In this document: piece after piece, positions 1 to 11,911 of the stretch | Position numbering within the stretch: position 1 is the stretch's first letter | Layout of the letters: each line of letters opens with the position of its first letter | Assembly (NCBI GenBank): GCA_012524135.1 | Contig: JAAYSE010000086.1 | Coordinates: 1 to 53,469 of the forward strand | Origin: Candidatus Epulonipiscium sp. | GTDB taxonomy: Bacteria > Bacillota > Clostridia > Lachnospirales > JAAYNZ01 | DNA length: 53,469 nucleotides | Direction of reading: 5' to 3' | Notes under the pieces: generated by a model | What the model saw: only the letters and a program-made list of their open reading frames with translations | What the model was told of the DNA's origin: nothing | Database searches by the model: none | Program-made: the position numbers and the translations under genes

Positions 1-25
1 ATGGTATAAGAGAGGAGAAAGACCT

Positions 26-2224
26 GTGATAAATAAAATGGAGATGCAAGCCCTATTAAAAGGGGAACATAAAAATCCACATCATATTTTGGGAATGCAT
101 AAAATTGAGATAGAAGAAAATACATATATAATTGTGAATGCGTTTGTACCTAATGCAAAAGAGATTTTTGTTATTGATGAAAGAAATGCAGAAAAAAAAT
201 ATAAAATGAAAAAAATTAATCCAGAAGGTTTTTATTCTATAATTTTTTATAAGGATTCAAAATATTTTCTATATCAATTAGAAATTTATGATTATCATGG
301 AAATACATGGACTACCTATGATCCATACTCTTTTATGCCTGTTTTAACAGATTTGGATTTATATTTATTTGGAGAAGGAACTCATTATCGTATTTATGAA
401 AAATTAGGCGCACATATAATGGAGATGAATGGAGTATCGGGAGTTTTATTTGCTACGTGGGCTCCCAATGCAAAACGAGTCAGTGTAGTAGGGGATTTTA
501 ATGAGTGGGATGGTAGGAGACATCCTATGAGAATGTTGGATGGGTCTGGTATATGGGAACTTTTTATTCCAGGATTACAAACCTTGGATAAATATAAGTA
601 TGAAATAAAAACTCAATATAATCAAATTTTATTGAAAGCAGATCCGTATGGATTTTATCATGAACTTCGTCCAAAAACAGCTTCACTTATTTATCATTTA
701 TCATCCTATGATTGGCAAGATGAAGAATGGTTAATGCAACGGAAAATGAAATCTTTATTAAATCAACCGATATCGATTTATGAAATACATTTAGGATCGT
801 GGAAACGAAAATTAGAAGAAGGAAATCGTTGGTTAACATATAGGGAATTAGCACATGAATTAGTTCCTTATGTAAAAGAAATGGGTTATACTCATATCGA
901 GTTAATGCCTATTTTAGAACATCCTTTTGATGATTCTTGGGGTTATCAAGTAACAGGATATTATGCCCCAACAAGTCGTTTTGGAACCCCTAAAGAGTTT
1001 AAATATTTTATTGATTATCTTCATCAAAATAATATAGGAGTTCTTTTAGATTGGGTTCCAGCTCATTTTCCTAAGGATGCCCATGGATTAATTCAATATG
1101 ATGGTACCGCTTTATATGAACATCAAGATCCACGTCGATCAGAACATCCCCATTGGGGGACGTTGACTTTTAATTATGGTAGAAATGAAATAAAAAATTT
1201 TTTAATTGCCAATGCATTATTTTGGTTAGAAGAATATCACATGGATGGATTACGAGTAGATGCAGTAGCTTCTATGTTATATTTAGATTATGGACGTTCG
1301 GAAGGAGAATGGATTCCCAATCATTTTGGAGGGAATGAAAATTTAGAGGCTATAGAATTTTTTAAACATTTAAATTCCATTGTATATCAGAAGTTTCCGG
1401 ATATTTTGATGATTGCAGAAGAATCTACCGCGTGGCCAAATGTATCTAGACCTACCAATATAGGAGGTCTAGGATTTGGTTTTAAATGGAATATGGGATG
1501 GATGAATGATGTATTACGATATTTTAAAAAAGATCCTATTTATAGAAAGTATCATCATAATGATGTCACATTTGGTCTTACCTATAGTTTTACAGAAAAT
1601 TTTATCTTACCTCTTTCTCATGATGAAGTGGTTCATGAAAAAGGTTCTATTATTGGAAAAATGCCAGGGGATGATTGGAAAAAGTTTGCAAATGCAAGAG
1701 TGCTATATGGTTTTATGTTTGCTCATCCAGGAAAAAAATTATTGTTTATGGGAAATGAAATTGGTCAATGGAATGAATGGAATGTATCACAAAGTTTAGA
1801 TTGGCATTTATTGAAATATAATTTACATAAGCAGTTACAAAATTATGTAAAGGATTTAAATTATTTTTATTATAGAGAACCAGCTTTATGGAAAGATGAT
1901 TTTACATCTCAAGGATTTGAATGGATTAATTATACGGATTTTCAAGCTAGTATCCTTTCTTTTATACGTAAAGATCCACAAACAAAAGATTTTATTGTTA
2001 TTGTTTGTAATTTTACTCCGATGCCTCATGAACAGTATCGAATAGGGGTACCTGAAAAAGGAGTATATAAAGAAGTTTTTAACAGTGATGCTACGATATA
2101 TGGAGGTAGTGATGTCATAAATGAATACCGTATACCAGTAGAACAAAGAGAATGGGATGGCCGTAATTATTCTATTTCACTTCGAGTACCACCTTTAGGA
2201 ATTACTATGTTAAAAAAAGATTAA
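26..2224 (+). CDS. glgB: 1,4-alpha-glucan branching enzyme
   Basis: Full-length ORF with GH13 branching-enzyme motifs ([53 protein letters not shown]). Confidence 0.97.
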   Translation: MINKMEMQALLKGEHKNPHHILGMHKIEIEENTYIIVNAFVPNAKEIFVIDERNAEKKYKMKKINPEGFYSIIFYKDSKYFLYQLEIYDYHGNTWTTYDPYSFMPVLTDLDLYLFGEGTHYRIYEKLGAHIMEMNGVSGVLFATWAPNAKRVSVVGDFNEWDGRRHPMRMLDGSGIWELFIPGLQTLDKYKYEIKTQYNQILLKADPYGFYHELRPKTASLIYHLSSYDWQDEEWLMQRKMKSLLNQPISIYEIHLGSWKRKLEEGNRWLTYRELAHELVPYVKEMGYTHIELMPILEHPFDDSWGYQVTGYYAPTSRFGTPKEFKYFIDYLHQNNIGVLLDWVPAHFPKDAHGLIQYDGTALYEHQDPRRSEHPHWGTLTFNYGRNEIKNFLIANALFWLEEYHMDGLRVDAVASMLYLDYGRSEGEWIPNHFGGNENLEAIEFFKHLNSIVYQKFPDILMIAEESTAWPNVSRPTNIGGLGFGFKWNMGWMNDVLRYFKKDPIYRKYHHNDVTFGLTYSFTENFILPLSHDEVVHEKGSIIGKMPGDDWKKFANARVLYGFMFAHPGKKLLFMGNEIGQWNEWNVSQSLDWHLLKYNLHKQLQNYVKDLNYFYYREPALWKDDFTSQGFEWINYTDFQASILSFIRKDPQTKDFIVIVCNFTPMPHEQYRIGVPEKGVYKEVFNSDATIYGGSDVINEYRIPVEQREWDGRNYSISLRVPPLGITMLKKD

Positions 2225-2253
2225 AAACCTTATAAGGTTTTTAATCTTTTTTT
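2212..2253. terminator. Bidirectional intrinsic terminator, 20-bp perfect arms, shared by glgB and argH
   Basis: aaaaaaagattaaaaacctt-at-aaggtttttaatcttttttt; both stop codons (glgB 2222-2224, argH 2230-2232) lie in the hairpin. Confidence 0.95.
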
Positions 2254-3606
2254 GTTTTCTTCAATAGTTTTTTGCATTATTTCTTTCGAGGGACCTCCGA
2301 TCATATTTCTGCGATTTACACATTCCTCTAATGAAATAGCTGTATAAATAGTTTCGTCAAAATGAGGAGAAATCATTTGGTATTCTTCTAATGATAATTG
2401 TTCTAATGTTTTATCTTGTTGAATGCAATAAAGTACTAGTTTTCCAATAACTTCATGAGCAGTACGAAAAGGAATTCCTTTTTTTACGAGATAATCAGCT
2501 GCATCTGTAGCATTAGTAAATCCTCCACTTGCTGCTTGATACATTTTTTCTTTGGAAAAGGTGCTTGTCTGTAGCATTTGAGTAAAAATGGGAAGACACA
2601 TTTTGACGGTATCAATAGAATCAAAGATCAATTCTTTATCTTCTTGCATATCTTTATTATAAGCTAGAGGTAGTCCTTTCATGACTGTTAAAAGTCCCAT
2701 TAAATTGCCATAAACCCTTCCTGTTTTACCACGAACTAATTCAGCAATATCTGGATTTTTTTTCTGAGGCATGATGCTGCTTCCAGTACTAAAAGCATCA
2801 TCTAACTCCATAAATCTAAATTCATGAGAAACCCAAAGAATAATTTCTTCAGAAAATCGACTTAAATGCATCATAAGAATAGATAAAGTACTAAGTAGTT
2901 CAATGCAAAAATCTCGATCTGAAACTCCGTCGATACTATTATAAGTAATATTTTCAAAGTTTAAATTTTGTGCTACAAATGTACGATCTAAAGGATAAGT
3001 AGTAGTAGCTAAAGCCCCTGAACCAAGAGGCATATGATTCGTACTTTTGAAAACATTTTTTAATCGTTGTCGATCTCGATGAAACATTTCAAAATAAGCC
3101 ATGAAATGATGTGCAAGTGTAATAGGTTGTGCTCTTTGTAAATGAGTATACCCTGGCATAATAGTATCCATATGTTTTTCAGCAATTTTAATAAGAGTTT
3201 TTTCCAATTTTTGAATCATAGAATCAATATGAACAATTTCATCTTTTACATACATTCTCATATCAAGGGCAACTTGATCGTTACGACTGCGACCTGTATG
3301 CAATTTTTTTCCTACATCTCCAATTCTTTCTATTAATAAAGTTTCAATATTCATATGAATATCTTCAGCAGTAATATCAAAGTCGATCGCTCCAGCATCA
3401 ATATCTTTTAAAATCGAAAGTAAACCATCCTTGATTATCTTTGCTTCTTGTTTGGAAATAATATTTTGTTGACCTAACATAGTAACATGAGCAATACTTC
3501 CCATGATATCTTGGCGATAGAGCCTTTGATCAAAAGTAATAGAAGAATTGAAATGATCAACTGCTTGATCGGTTGATTTTGAAAATCGTCCACTCCATAA
3601 TTTCAT
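2230..3606 (-). CDS. argH: Argininosuccinate lyase
   Basis: [23 protein letters not shown]..., [12 protein letters not shown] signature; SD AGAAGGTGG 8 nt before ATG 3606. Confidence 0.97.
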   Translation of the reverse strand: MKLWSGRFSKSTDQAVDHFNSSITFDQRLYRQDIMGSIAHVTMLGQQNIISKQEAKIIKDGLLSILKDIDAGAIDFDITAEDIHMNIETLLIERIGDVGKKLHTGRSRNDQVALDMRMYVKDEIVHIDSMIQKLEKTLIKIAEKHMDTIMPGYTHLQRAQPITLAHHFMAYFEMFHRDRQRLKNVFKSTNHMPLGSGALATTTYPLDRTFVAQNLNFENITYNSIDGVSDRDFCIELLSTLSILMMHLSRFSEEIILWVSHEFRFMELDDAFSTGSSIMPQKKNPDIAELVRGKTGRVYGNLMGLLTVMKGLPLAYNKDMQEDKELIFDSIDTVKMCLPIFTQMLQTSTFSKEKMYQAASGGFTNATDAADYLVKKGIPFRTAHEVIGKLVLYCIQQDKTLEQLSLEEYQMISPHFDETIYTAISLEECVNRRNMIGGPSKEIMQKTIEENKKRLKTL

Positions 3607-3621
3607 TTCAGTAACCACCTT

Positions 3622-4827
3622 CTAGTTTTGTTTTTTCATTAAAGCACGAACTTTTAAAGGAAGACCAAAGAGGTTAATAAAGCCTTCTGCATCTTTATGA
3701 TCGTATAAATCTCCTGTTGTAAAACTAGCAATATTTTCATTGTAAAGGGAATAGGGAGAAGTGGTTCCAGCAGAGATAATATTACCTTTATATAATTTTA
3801 ATTGGACGGTTCCAGATACTGTTTCTTGTGTAGAATCAACAAAGGCAGAAAGTGCTTCACGTAAAGGAGTAAACCATTCACCATTATAAACTAATTCGGC
3901 AAATTTAATACCGACTATTTGTTTATAAGCAAATGTTTGTTTATCTAAACACATTCGTTCTAATTCTTCGTGAGCATAATAAAGAATGGTTCCGCCAGGA
4001 GTTTCATAAATTCCTCTTGATTTCATACCGACTACTCGATTTTCTAAAATATCTGCAATACCAATACCATTTTTTCCACCTAATTCATTTAATGTTTCAA
4101 GGAGAGTTATGGCATCTAATTCCTTCCCGTTTAAGTGAGTAGGAATACCTTTATTAAAAGTAATTTCAATATAAGTAGGTTTATCCGGTGCTTTTTCAGG
4201 GGTAACAGATAATTTTAATAAAGAATCAAATAAAGGTTCTTTAGAAGGATCCTCTAATTCTAAGCCTTCATGACTGAGGTGCCATATATTTTTATCTCTA
4301 CTATAACTTTCTTCTTTCGTCATAGGACAAGGAATATTTCGTTCTAGACAATAATTGATTTCATCTTCTCTAGATTGTAGATCCCATATTCTCCAAGGAG
4401 CAATAATTTTTAGATGAGGAGCTAATGCTTTTACTGTTAATTCAAAACGTACTTGGTCATTTCCTTTTCCGGTACAACCATGACAAATGGCTTCTGCACC
4501 TTCTTTTAAAGCAATATCAATTAAACGTTTAGCTATAACAGGGCGAGCCATAGAAGTTCCTAATAAATATTTTCCTTCATAGATGGCTCCAGCTTTTAAA
4601 GTGGGCCATATATATTCAGTAATAAATTCTTCTGTTACATCTTCAATATATAATTTACTAGCACCACTAGCCATTGCTCTTTCTTGTAATCCTTCTAATT
4701 CATCTTTTTGACCTACATTGACACATACTGCAATTACTTCATAATCATAATTTTCTTTTAGCCATGGAATAATTACAGTTGTATCTAATCCACCAGAATA
4801 TGCCAATATAATTTTCTTTTTCATCAT
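3622..4827 (-). CDS. argG: Argininosuccinate synthase
   Basis: [44 protein letters not shown] before ATG 4827/4824; the track start at 4890 is too far upstream. Confidence 0.97.
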   Translation of the reverse strand: MMKKKIILAYSGGLDTTVIIPWLKENYDYEVIAVCVNVGQKDELEGLQERAMASGASKLYIEDVTEEFITEYIWPTLKAGAIYEGKYLLGTSMARPVIAKRLIDIALKEGAEAICHGCTGKGNDQVRFELTVKALAPHLKIIAPWRIWDLQSREDEINYCLERNIPCPMTKEESYSRDKNIWHLSHEGLELEDPSKEPLFDSLLKLSVTPEKAPDKPTYIEITFNKGIPTHLNGKELDAITLLETLNELGGKNGIGIADILENRVVGMKSRGIYETPGGTILYYAHEELERMCLDKQTFAYKQIVGIKFAELVYNGEWFTPLREALSAFVDSTQETVSGTVQLKLYKGNIISAGTTSPYSLYNENIASFTTGDLYDHKDAEGFINLFGLPLKVRALMKKQN

Positions 4828-4861
4828 AAATCCCTCCATAAAAATATAATTGATTTTAATA

Positions 4862-4890
4862 ATTATACGATAAAAAATATAAATATGCAA
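4862..4890 (-). promoter_or_regulatory. sigmaA promoter for argGH
   Basis: Minus strand TTGCAT-17-TATAAT (-35 at 4885-4890, -10 at 4862-4867). Confidence 0.75.
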
Positions 4891-4908
4891 TATTATTTCA
4901 AAAAATAC

Positions 4909-4937
4909 TTGAATAAGTTATCTTTAAGATGTATAAT
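4909..4937 (+). promoter_or_regulatory. sigmaA promoter for argCJBD
   Basis: TTGAAT-17-TATAAT (-35 at 4909-4914, -10 at 4932-4937). Confidence 0.75.
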
Positions 4938-4982
4938 TATAAAAAATTAAATAAACAAAATATTTTAAAAGAAGGTGAAAAT

Positions 4983-6026
4983 ATGATTAAAGTTGGAATA
5001 GTTGGTGCTACAGGATATGTAGGTGAAGAATTGATTCGTATATTATTGCATCATCCTGAAGTGAAAATAAGTTTTGCAACATCTAAAAGTTATGCAGGAC
5101 AATCGATGGATTTAATTTATGGACATTTTAGAGAAAAATGTTCATTAATTTGTATGAAGGATGATTGGGAAAGTTTAAGTGAGGAGGCAGATGTGATTTT
5201 TTTAGCATTACCACATGGTATTGCATCGCATAAGATAACGGATTCTTTGTTACAAAAAACAAAAATGATTGATTTAGGAGCCGATTATCGTCTCAAAGAT
5301 CAAAAAACATATGAAGATTGGTATCAAACAGTACATGGTAGTCCTCATTTATTACAAAAAGGGGTATATGGCCTTTGTGAATGGTATCGTGAAGATATTC
5401 AACAATCTTCTCTTATTGCTAATCCAGGTTGTTATACAACTTGTAGCATTTTAAGCTTAGCACCTCTTGTAAAGGAAAATTTAATTAAACCAGAAACTAT
5501 TATTATTGATGCTAAATCAGGTGTTACCGGAGCAGGACGTTCTTTAAATTTAGCAAATCATTTTACGGAGTGTAATGAATCATTGAAAGCATATAAAGTG
5601 GCAGCTCATCGACATACTCCAGAAATTGAAGAACAGCTTAGTAAAATAGGTCATACATCTATTTGTCTTACTTTTACCCCTCATTTAGTACCGATGAATC
5701 GAGGAATTTTTGTTACGGCCTATGCTTCTATAAAAAATGGTGTAACAGAGAAACAAATCCGACAAGCATATAAAACATATTATGATAAAGAAACATTTAT
5801 TAGACTTTTACCGGAAGGAGTATATCCAGAGACAAGATGGGTGAAAGGTTCTAATTATTGTGATATTTCTCTTACTTTAGATAAAAGAACAGGACGAGTG
5901 ATTGTATTAGGTACGTTAGATAATCTTGTAAAAGGGGCAGCTGGTCAAGCGGTCCAAAATATGAACCTTTTGTTTGATTTTCCAGAAACAATGGGTTTAG
6001 AGGCAACTCCCATTTTCCCTATTTAA
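4983..6026 (+). CDS. argC: N-acetyl-gamma-glutamyl-phosphate reductase
   Basis: MIKVGIVGATGYVGEELIRIL, NPGCYTT active site; GAAGGTG SD. Confidence 0.97.
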   Translation: MIKVGIVGATGYVGEELIRILLHHPEVKISFATSKSYAGQSMDLIYGHFREKCSLICMKDDWESLSEEADVIFLALPHGIASHKITDSLLQKTKMIDLGADYRLKDQKTYEDWYQTVHGSPHLLQKGVYGLCEWYREDIQQSSLIANPGCYTTCSILSLAPLVKENLIKPETIIIDAKSGVTGAGRSLNLANHFTECNESLKAYKVAAHRHTPEIEEQLSKIGHTSICLTFTPHLVPMNRGIFVTAYASIKNGVTEKQIRQAYKTYYDKETFIRLLPEGVYPETRWVKGSNYCDISLTLDKRTGRVIVLGTLDNLVKGAAGQAVQNMNLLFDFPETMGLEATPIFPI

Positions 6027-6134
6027 AAAGTATGGGATCGTATGGGGATATAAGAGATAAATTTCTTTTAGAAATTATAAGAGTAAAGGTTATTTGTTAT
6101 AAAATATAATTTTAAATTATAAAAGGAGATAGAA

Positions 6135-7358
6135 GTGATGCAAATAGTACAAGGTGGTGTAACGGTTCCCTTAGGTTTTCAAGCGATAGGAGACCATATA
6201 GGTATTAAAAAGAAACGTAAAGATTTATCTTTATTATATAGCAAAACACCTGCCCAAGTAGCAGGTGTATTTACAACAAATGTAGTAAAAGCAGCACCGG
6301 TCATTTGGAATCAACAAATTGTAAAAAAATATGAAAAGGCACAGGCTGTTGTTATAAATAGTGGAAATGCTAATGCTTGTACAGGAAAACAAGGAGTTGT
6401 AGATACAGAAAAAATGGCAGAAACAACAGCATATAGTTTAGGTTTACAACCTAAAGATGTGTTAGTTGCATCAACCGGAGTAATTGGAACTTTTTTACCA
6501 ATTGAAAAAATCTGTACAGGAATTAAAAATATAGTACCAATGCTTTCTGATTCTTTGGACGGAGGATCTAAGGCAGCAGAAGGAATTATGACAACAGATA
6601 CTTTTATAAAAGAAATTGCGGTTGAATTTTCTATCGATAATCAAATTGTACATATAGGTGGAATGGCTAAAGGATCTGGAATGATTCATCCTAATATGGC
6701 TACGATGTTATCGTTTATTACAACGGATATTTCTATTTCGCAAACATTGCTGCAAAAGGCATTAAAGGAAACAGTAGAAGATTCTTATCATATGATTTCT
6801 GTAGACGGAGATACTAGTACGAATGATATGGTTTTGGTTTTAGCGAATGGGTTAGCTAACAATATAGGTATTCAGGAAGAGAATGAAGCTTATTTTAAAT
6901 TTAAACAGGCTCTTCAATATGTCAATATTTATTTAGCTAAACAAATTGTGAAAGATGGAGAGGGTGCTACCAAGCTTTTAGAAGTACAAATACAACAAGC
7001 TAAGACAAAACAACAGGCAAAGCAGTTAGCAATGTCAATTTTGACTTCAAATTTAGTGAAGACAGCTTTTTTTGGAGAAGATGCAAATTGGGGGAGAATT
7101 TTGGCTGCCATGGGATATTCAGGAGTTCCCTTTAATCCTAGTAAAATAAGTATTAATTTTACTAGCAAGGAAGGTTCTATTTGGTTAATGAAGCAAGGAA
7201 AAGTATTAAACTTTAATGAACAAAAGGCAAAAGAAATATTAAAAGAAGAAGAAATTCAGATTCACATATTTTTATATGAAGGGAAAGAAAAGGCTACAGC
7301 TTGGGGATGTGACTTAAGTTATGATTATGTTAAAATTAATGGAAGTTATCGAACATGA
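6135..7358 (+). CDS. argJ: Bifunctional glutamate N-acetyltransferase / acetyl-CoA transferase
   Basis: GGVTVPLGFQAIG, KGSGMIHPNMATMLSFITTD signature around the catalytic Thr. Confidence 0.96.
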   Translation: MMQIVQGGVTVPLGFQAIGDHIGIKKKRKDLSLLYSKTPAQVAGVFTTNVVKAAPVIWNQQIVKKYEKAQAVVINSGNANACTGKQGVVDTEKMAETTAYSLGLQPKDVLVASTGVIGTFLPIEKICTGIKNIVPMLSDSLDGGSKAAEGIMTTDTFIKEIAVEFSIDNQIVHIGGMAKGSGMIHPNMATMLSFITTDISISQTLLQKALKETVEDSYHMISVDGDTSTNDMVLVLANGLANNIGIQEENEAYFKFKQALQYVNIYLAKQIVKDGEGATKLLEVQIQQAKTKQQAKQLAMSILTSNLVKTAFFGEDANWGRILAAMGYSGVPFNPSKISINFTSKEGSIWLMKQGKVLNFNEQKAKEILKEEEIQIHIFLYEGKEKATAWGCDLSYDYVKINGSYRT

Positions 7359-7382
7359 AAGGATAAAAAAGGAGGGATTAGT

Positions 7383-8273
7383 TTGGAACATATAATTTTA
7401 AAAGCAAAAACAGTGGTAGAAATACTTCCTTATATTAAAAAATTTTCCAAAAGTATTATTGTAATTAAATATGGCGGAAGTGCCATGTTAGATGAAAAAA
7501 TACAAATGTCTATTATGCAGGATATTGCCTTAATGAAATTAGTAGGACTTCAACCTATAGTAGTTCATGGAGGAGGTCCTAAAATTAATGAAACCCTTCA
7601 GAAAGTAAATAAAAAATCAATGTTTATTGATGGGTTACGAGTTACAGATGCAGAGACAATGGAAATTGTTGAAATGGTTTTATCAGGGAAAATTAATAAA
7701 GATATTGTGCAAGGGTTAGAAAATAGTGGAGTTCATGCAGTAGGTATTTCAGGTAAGGATGGGAATACTATTCAGGCTCATAAAGCATATGCAAATGGAA
7801 AAGATATTGGTTTTGTGGGAGAAGTAGAAAAAATTAATATAGAACTTATTCATCATTTAATTAATAATAATTTTATTCCCGTCATTGCTCCTGTTGGAAC
7901 TGATCAAAATGGAAATACTTATAATATTAATGCAGATTATGCTGCATTAGCAATTGCGGGGAAATTAAAGGCAAAAAAATTAATTTTTTTAACAGATGTA
8001 GAGGGAGTTTTAGAAGATGTAGCAGATGGTAATTCATTAATTTCTAAATTGTATGTAGATGAAATAGAATCTTATATGGATAGAGGAATTATTTCTGGTG
8101 GAATGATCCCTAAGGTAAAGGCATCAGTAAAAGGAATAGAAAAAGGGGTAGAACAAGTTCATATTTTAGATGGAAGAGTAGAACATTGCTTATTATTAGA
8201 AGTATTTACTCAAAAAGGAATTGGAACTATGATTGAAAAAAGGGGAGAATTGTATGATGCAAAGTTGGGTTGA
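7383..8273 (+). CDS. argB: Acetylglutamate kinase
   Basis: IVIKYGGSAM, VVHGGGPKINE, GGMIPKVKA; TTG start after GGAGGG. Confidence 0.96.
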   Translation: MEHIILKAKTVVEILPYIKKFSKSIIVIKYGGSAMLDEKIQMSIMQDIALMKLVGLQPIVVHGGGPKINETLQKVNKKSMFIDGLRVTDAETMEIVEMVLSGKINKDIVQGLENSGVHAVGISGKDGNTIQAHKAYANGKDIGFVGEVEKINIELIHHLINNNFIPVIAPVGTDQNGNTYNINADYAALAIAGKLKAKKLIFLTDVEGVLEDVADGNSLISKLYVDEIESYMDRGIISGGMIPKVKASVKGIEKGVEQVHILDGRVEHCLLLEVFTQKGIGTMIEKRGELYDAKLG

Positions 8274-9459
8274 AAGAGGGGAAAAAGTACGAATGAATAC
8301 GTATTCTTCTTTTCCTATTGTAATGGAAAAAGGAAAAGGAGTTTATATTTGGGATGTGAAAGGGAACAAGTACTTGGATTTTGGAGCAGGTATTGCTGTC
8401 AATGCTTTAGGTTATGGAAATGACACGTATATAGAGACTGTATCGAATCAATTACGTCGTCTATGTCATTGTTCTAATTTATATTGGAATCAACCATCTA
8501 TCGAGGTCGCTGAATATTTAGTAAAAAATACTTGTTTCCAACGAGTATTTTTTTGTAATAGTGGTGCGGAGGCTGTAGAAGGAGCTTTAAAACTAGGTCG
8601 AAAGTATGGTAAAAAAATGAAAGGTAATCATAGTTGTCGAATTATTAGTATGCAGCAATCTTTTCATGGACGGACATTAGGTGCAATTACTGTAACAGGG
8701 CAAGAAAAATATCAAAAAGCTTTTACTCCTTTATTACCTGGAGTAGATTATGTTCCTTTTAATGATTTCGCTGCTTTAAAGAAAGCTATATCAGAAGAAA
8801 CTTGTGCTATTTTATTAGAACCGATTCAAGGTGAAGGGGGAATATGGCCGGCAAAAAAAGAATATTTACAAGCAGTAAGAAAGTTGTGTACAGAAAATCA
8901 TATTTTACTTATAGTTGATGAAGTACAAACCGGCATAGGTAGAACTGGAAATTTATTTGCTTATGAATGTTATGATATAGAACCGGATATTCTTGCTACA
9001 GCTAAAGGATTAGGTGGTGGAATTCCTATCGGTGCTATTTTAGCGAAAGAAGAGGTAGCTAGTTGTTTTATGCCAGGGGATCATGCATCTACTTTTGGAG
9101 GAAATCCTTTATCTTGTTCAGCAGCTAAAGTTGTTTTACAAAAATTATTAGAAGAAGGATTATTAGAAGAAGTGAAGAAAAATTCTAAGTATCTGCAACA
9201 AGGTTTGCTTTATTTACAAGAGAAATATAATTTTATTAAAGAAATACGTGGTATAGGATTGATGAAAGGGCTTGAATTTCATATTCCAATAGCAGAAATT
9301 ATTAAAGAATGCATAGATCAAGGTCTTTTACTCGTTGGAGCAGGATCTCATGTGATTCGTTTTGTACCACCTTTGGTGATTAGTAAAAAAGAAATTGAAG
9401 AAGGAATACAAATATTAGATCAAGTTCTTCAAAGAATTCATAAAAATACAATAAAATAA
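8254..9459 (+). CDS. argD: Acetylornithine aminotransferase
   Basis: Class III aminotransferase motifs (FCNSGAEAVEGALKLGRKYG, VDEVQTGIGRTG, ATAKGLGGGIPIGA); start overlaps argB by 20 bp with SD AGGGGAG. Confidence 0.95.
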   Translation: MMQSWVERGEKVRMNTYSSFPIVMEKGKGVYIWDVKGNKYLDFGAGIAVNALGYGNDTYIETVSNQLRRLCHCSNLYWNQPSIEVAEYLVKNTCFQRVFFCNSGAEAVEGALKLGRKYGKKMKGNHSCRIISMQQSFHGRTLGAITVTGQEKYQKAFTPLLPGVDYVPFNDFAALKKAISEETCAILLEPIQGEGGIWPAKKEYLQAVRKLCTENHILLIVDEVQTGIGRTGNLFAYECYDIEPDILATAKGLGGGIPIGAILAKEEVASCFMPGDHASTFGGNPLSCSAAKVVLQKLLEEGLLEEVKKNSKYLQQGLLYLQEKYNFIKEIRGIGLMKGLEFHIPIAEIIKECIDQGLLLVGAGSHVIRFVPPLVISKKEIEEGIQILDQVLQRIHKNTIK

Positions 9460-9533
9460 ATATTAAATAGGCTTAGTTAGAATGAAATTCATGCTTAGTG
9501 TAATTTCGAGTTTTCAAATATTCTGATTAGTTA

Positions 9534-9563
9534 TTGACGGAGATATGAATTTTGGTATATAAT
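9534..9563 (+). promoter_or_regulatory. sigmaA promoter for serC-serA
   Basis: TTGACG-18-TATAAT. Confidence 0.7.
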
Positions 9564-9645
9564 CAAATATAAAACTAGATTTTTAAATAAAGAATTTTAT
9601 GTATTATTGGATGCATAAAAGTGACGAAATAACAGGAGGAATATT

Positions 9646-10731
9646 ATGAAACGAGTTTATAATTTTTCGGCAGGACCTAGTGTATTACCAGAAAGTGTAT
9701 TAAAAGAAGCGCAAAAAGAAATGTTATGTTATCAAGATTCAGGAATGTCTGTTATGGAAATGAGTCATCGTTCTGAAGCATATGGAAAAATCATTCAAGA
9801 AGCAGAACAACTTTTAAGAGAATTAATGAATATACCATCAAACTATAAAGTGCTTTTTTTACAAGGTGGGGCTTCTAGTCAGTTTGCAATGGTTCCTTTG
9901 AATTTATTTAGAAAAAATAAAAAAGCAGATTATGTAAATACAGGGGTATGGTCTAAAAAAGCTATTAAAGAAGCTAAAAGATATGGAAATATTCGGATTG
10001 TTGCTTCTTCAGAAGAAGAAGGATTTAATCATATTCCAGAATTAGATTCTACAAAGTTTGATCCTGATGCTGATTATTTTTATATTGTTAGTAATAATAC
10101 GATTTATGGAACTAGATATACCGATCTACCTGATACAGGAGAGGTACCTTTAGTGGCAGATATGTCTTCTAATATTTTATCAGAGGTATGTGACGTATCT
10201 AAGTTTGGTATTATTTTTGCAGGAGCACAAAAGAACATGGGACCTGCAGGACTGACTGTGGTTATTATAAGAGAAGATTTAATAGGTCATGCGATGGATA
10301 TTACACCTACTATGTTTAATTATAAAACTCATGCAGATGCTAATTCTATGTTTAATACTCCACCTACATATAGTATTTATATTGCTAAATTAGTTTTTTC
10401 ATGGTTGAAAGAACAAGGTGGTATTTTGGCTATGGAAAAAAGAAACAAAGAAAAAGCAAAAATATTATATGATTATTTAGATCAGTCAACGTTATTTAAA
10501 GGAACTGCAGCAAAAAAAGATCGTTCTTTGATGAATATACCTTTTGTTCTTCCAACAGAAGAATTAAATAAGGCTTTTATTCAAGAAGCTATTCAACAAG
10601 GATTCGTTAATTTAAAAGGTCATCGTAGTGTAGGAGGAATGCGAGCTAGCATTTATAATGCAATGCCTACAGAAGGGGTTATAAAATTAGTTACTTTCAT
10701 GAAAGAATTTGAAGAAAAACATGCAAAATAA
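9646..10731 (+). CDS. serC: Phosphoserine aminotransferase
   Basis: RVYNFSAGPSVLPESVL, GAQKNMGPAGLTVVIIR. Confidence 0.97.
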   Translation: MKRVYNFSAGPSVLPESVLKEAQKEMLCYQDSGMSVMEMSHRSEAYGKIIQEAEQLLRELMNIPSNYKVLFLQGGASSQFAMVPLNLFRKNKKADYVNTGVWSKKAIKEAKRYGNIRIVASSEEEGFNHIPELDSTKFDPDADYFYIVSNNTIYGTRYTDLPDTGEVPLVADMSSNILSEVCDVSKFGIIFAGAQKNMGPAGLTVVIIREDLIGHAMDITPTMFNYKTHADANSMFNTPPTYSIYIAKLVFSWLKEQGGILAMEKRNKEKAKILYDYLDQSTLFKGTAAKKDRSLMNIPFVLPTEELNKAFIQEAIQQGFVNLKGHRSVGGMRASIYNAMPTEGVIKLVTFMKEFEEKHAK

Positions 10732-10744
10732 TAGGGGGATTAGA

Positions 10745-11911
10745 ATGTTTAATATTCAAGTATTGAATAAAATTTCACAACAAGGGCTTGATTTACTTGC
10801 AAAAGATCAATATTCTCTTGTGGAAAAAACAGAAGATGTAGATGGTATTTTAGTACGAAGTACAAAAATGCATGATATGGAGTTTCCTAATTCTCTAAAA
10901 GCGATTGCAAGAGCTGGAGCGGGAGTAAATAATATTCCTATTGATCAATGTTCAGAAAAAGGTATTGTTGTTTTTAATACACCAGGAGCTAATGCGAATG
11001 CAGTAAAAGAATTAGTAATTGCTGGACTATTACTTTCATCTCGAAAGATTATAGATGGTATAGAATGGGCTAAATCCTTAGTAGATAAAGAGAAAGAAGT
11101 ACCTAAGTTAGTTGAAAAAGGAAAAAGTGCATTTGCAGGACAAGAAATACAAGGAAAAACAGTAGGAATTATTGGCTTAGGAGCTATAGGTGTTTTAGTA
11201 GCTAATGCCGCTCATTCTTTAGGAATGGAAGTTTTAGGATACGATCCTTTTATTTCTGTACAAGCTGCATGGGGATTGTCTAGAGGAGTTAAACGTGCTA
11301 ATACCTTAGAGGAATTGTTAAAGTCCTCTGATTATATTACTTTACATTTACCTCTAATGGAAAATACAAAAAATTTATTGGATCAAGACGCATTTTCGTT
11401 GATGAAAAAAGGGGTACGGGTATTAAATTTTGCTAGGGGTGGACTTGTTGATCCTTTAGCTCTTAAAAAAGCGATTGAAGATGAAATTGTAGCTAGTTAT
11501 ATTACTGATTTTCCTGAAGAATCATTCTTGCAAATGGATAAGGTTATTTGTATACCTCATTTAGGAGCTTCTACCTCAGAGTCAGAAGAAAATTGTGCTA
11601 TTATGGCTGTTACGGAATTAAAAGAATACCTAGAAAATGGGAATATACGTAATTCTGTAAATTATCCCGAATGTGTTATGCCAAGAAGAGGTGTTCCCTA
11701 TCGTATAACAATTAATCATGGGAATGTACCTAATATGGTAGGTCAAATTACTACATTATTAGCACAATATCATATTAATATTGAAGATATGTTAAACAGA
11801 AGTAAAAATAATTATGCCTATACTATGCTAGATGTTGCTGATGCTCCTACAGAAGAATTAATTCAAAAGATTAAGGATATTAAAGGGGTTAGTAGGGTTC
11901 GTATTTTATAA
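10745..11911 (+). CDS. serA: D-3-phosphoglycerate dehydrogenase (short form, C-terminal ACT domain)
   Basis: ARAGAGVNNIP, GKTVGIIGLGAIGVLVANAAHSLGM, NFARGGLVD; AGGGGG SD; C-terminal ACT-like region. Confidence 0.93.
   Translation: MFNIQVLNKISQQGLDLLAKDQYSLVEKTEDVDGILVRSTKMHDMEFPNSLKAIARAGAGVNNIPIDQCSEKGIVVFNTPGANANAVKELVIAGLLLSSRKIIDGIEWAKSLVDKEKEVPKLVEKGKSAFAGQEIQGKTVGIIGLGAIGVLVANAAHSLGMEVLGYDPFISVQAAWGLSRGVKRANTLEELLKSSDYITLHLPLMENTKNLLDQDAFSLMKKGVRVLNFARGGLVDPLALKKAIEDEIVASYITDFPEESFLQMDKVICIPHLGASTSESEENCAIMAVTELKEYLENGNIRNSVNYPECVMPRRGVPYRITINHGNVPNMVGQITTLLAQYHINIEDMLNRSKNNYAYTMLDVADAPTEELIQKIKDIKGVSRVRIL

Noticed and set aside
1506-1799. 97-aa plus-strand ORF within glgB
   Set aside because: Alternate frame of a well-supported gene with no RBS evidence.
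4829-4890. Upstream start of argG in the ORF track
   Set aside because: Would place the argGH promoter -10 inside the coding sequence; SD-supported ATG at 4827/4824 matches the family N-terminus.
4929-4982. Upstream start of argC in the ORF track
   Set aside because: Overlaps the -10 box; the ATG at 4983 has an SD and the canonical MIKVGIVGATGYVG start.
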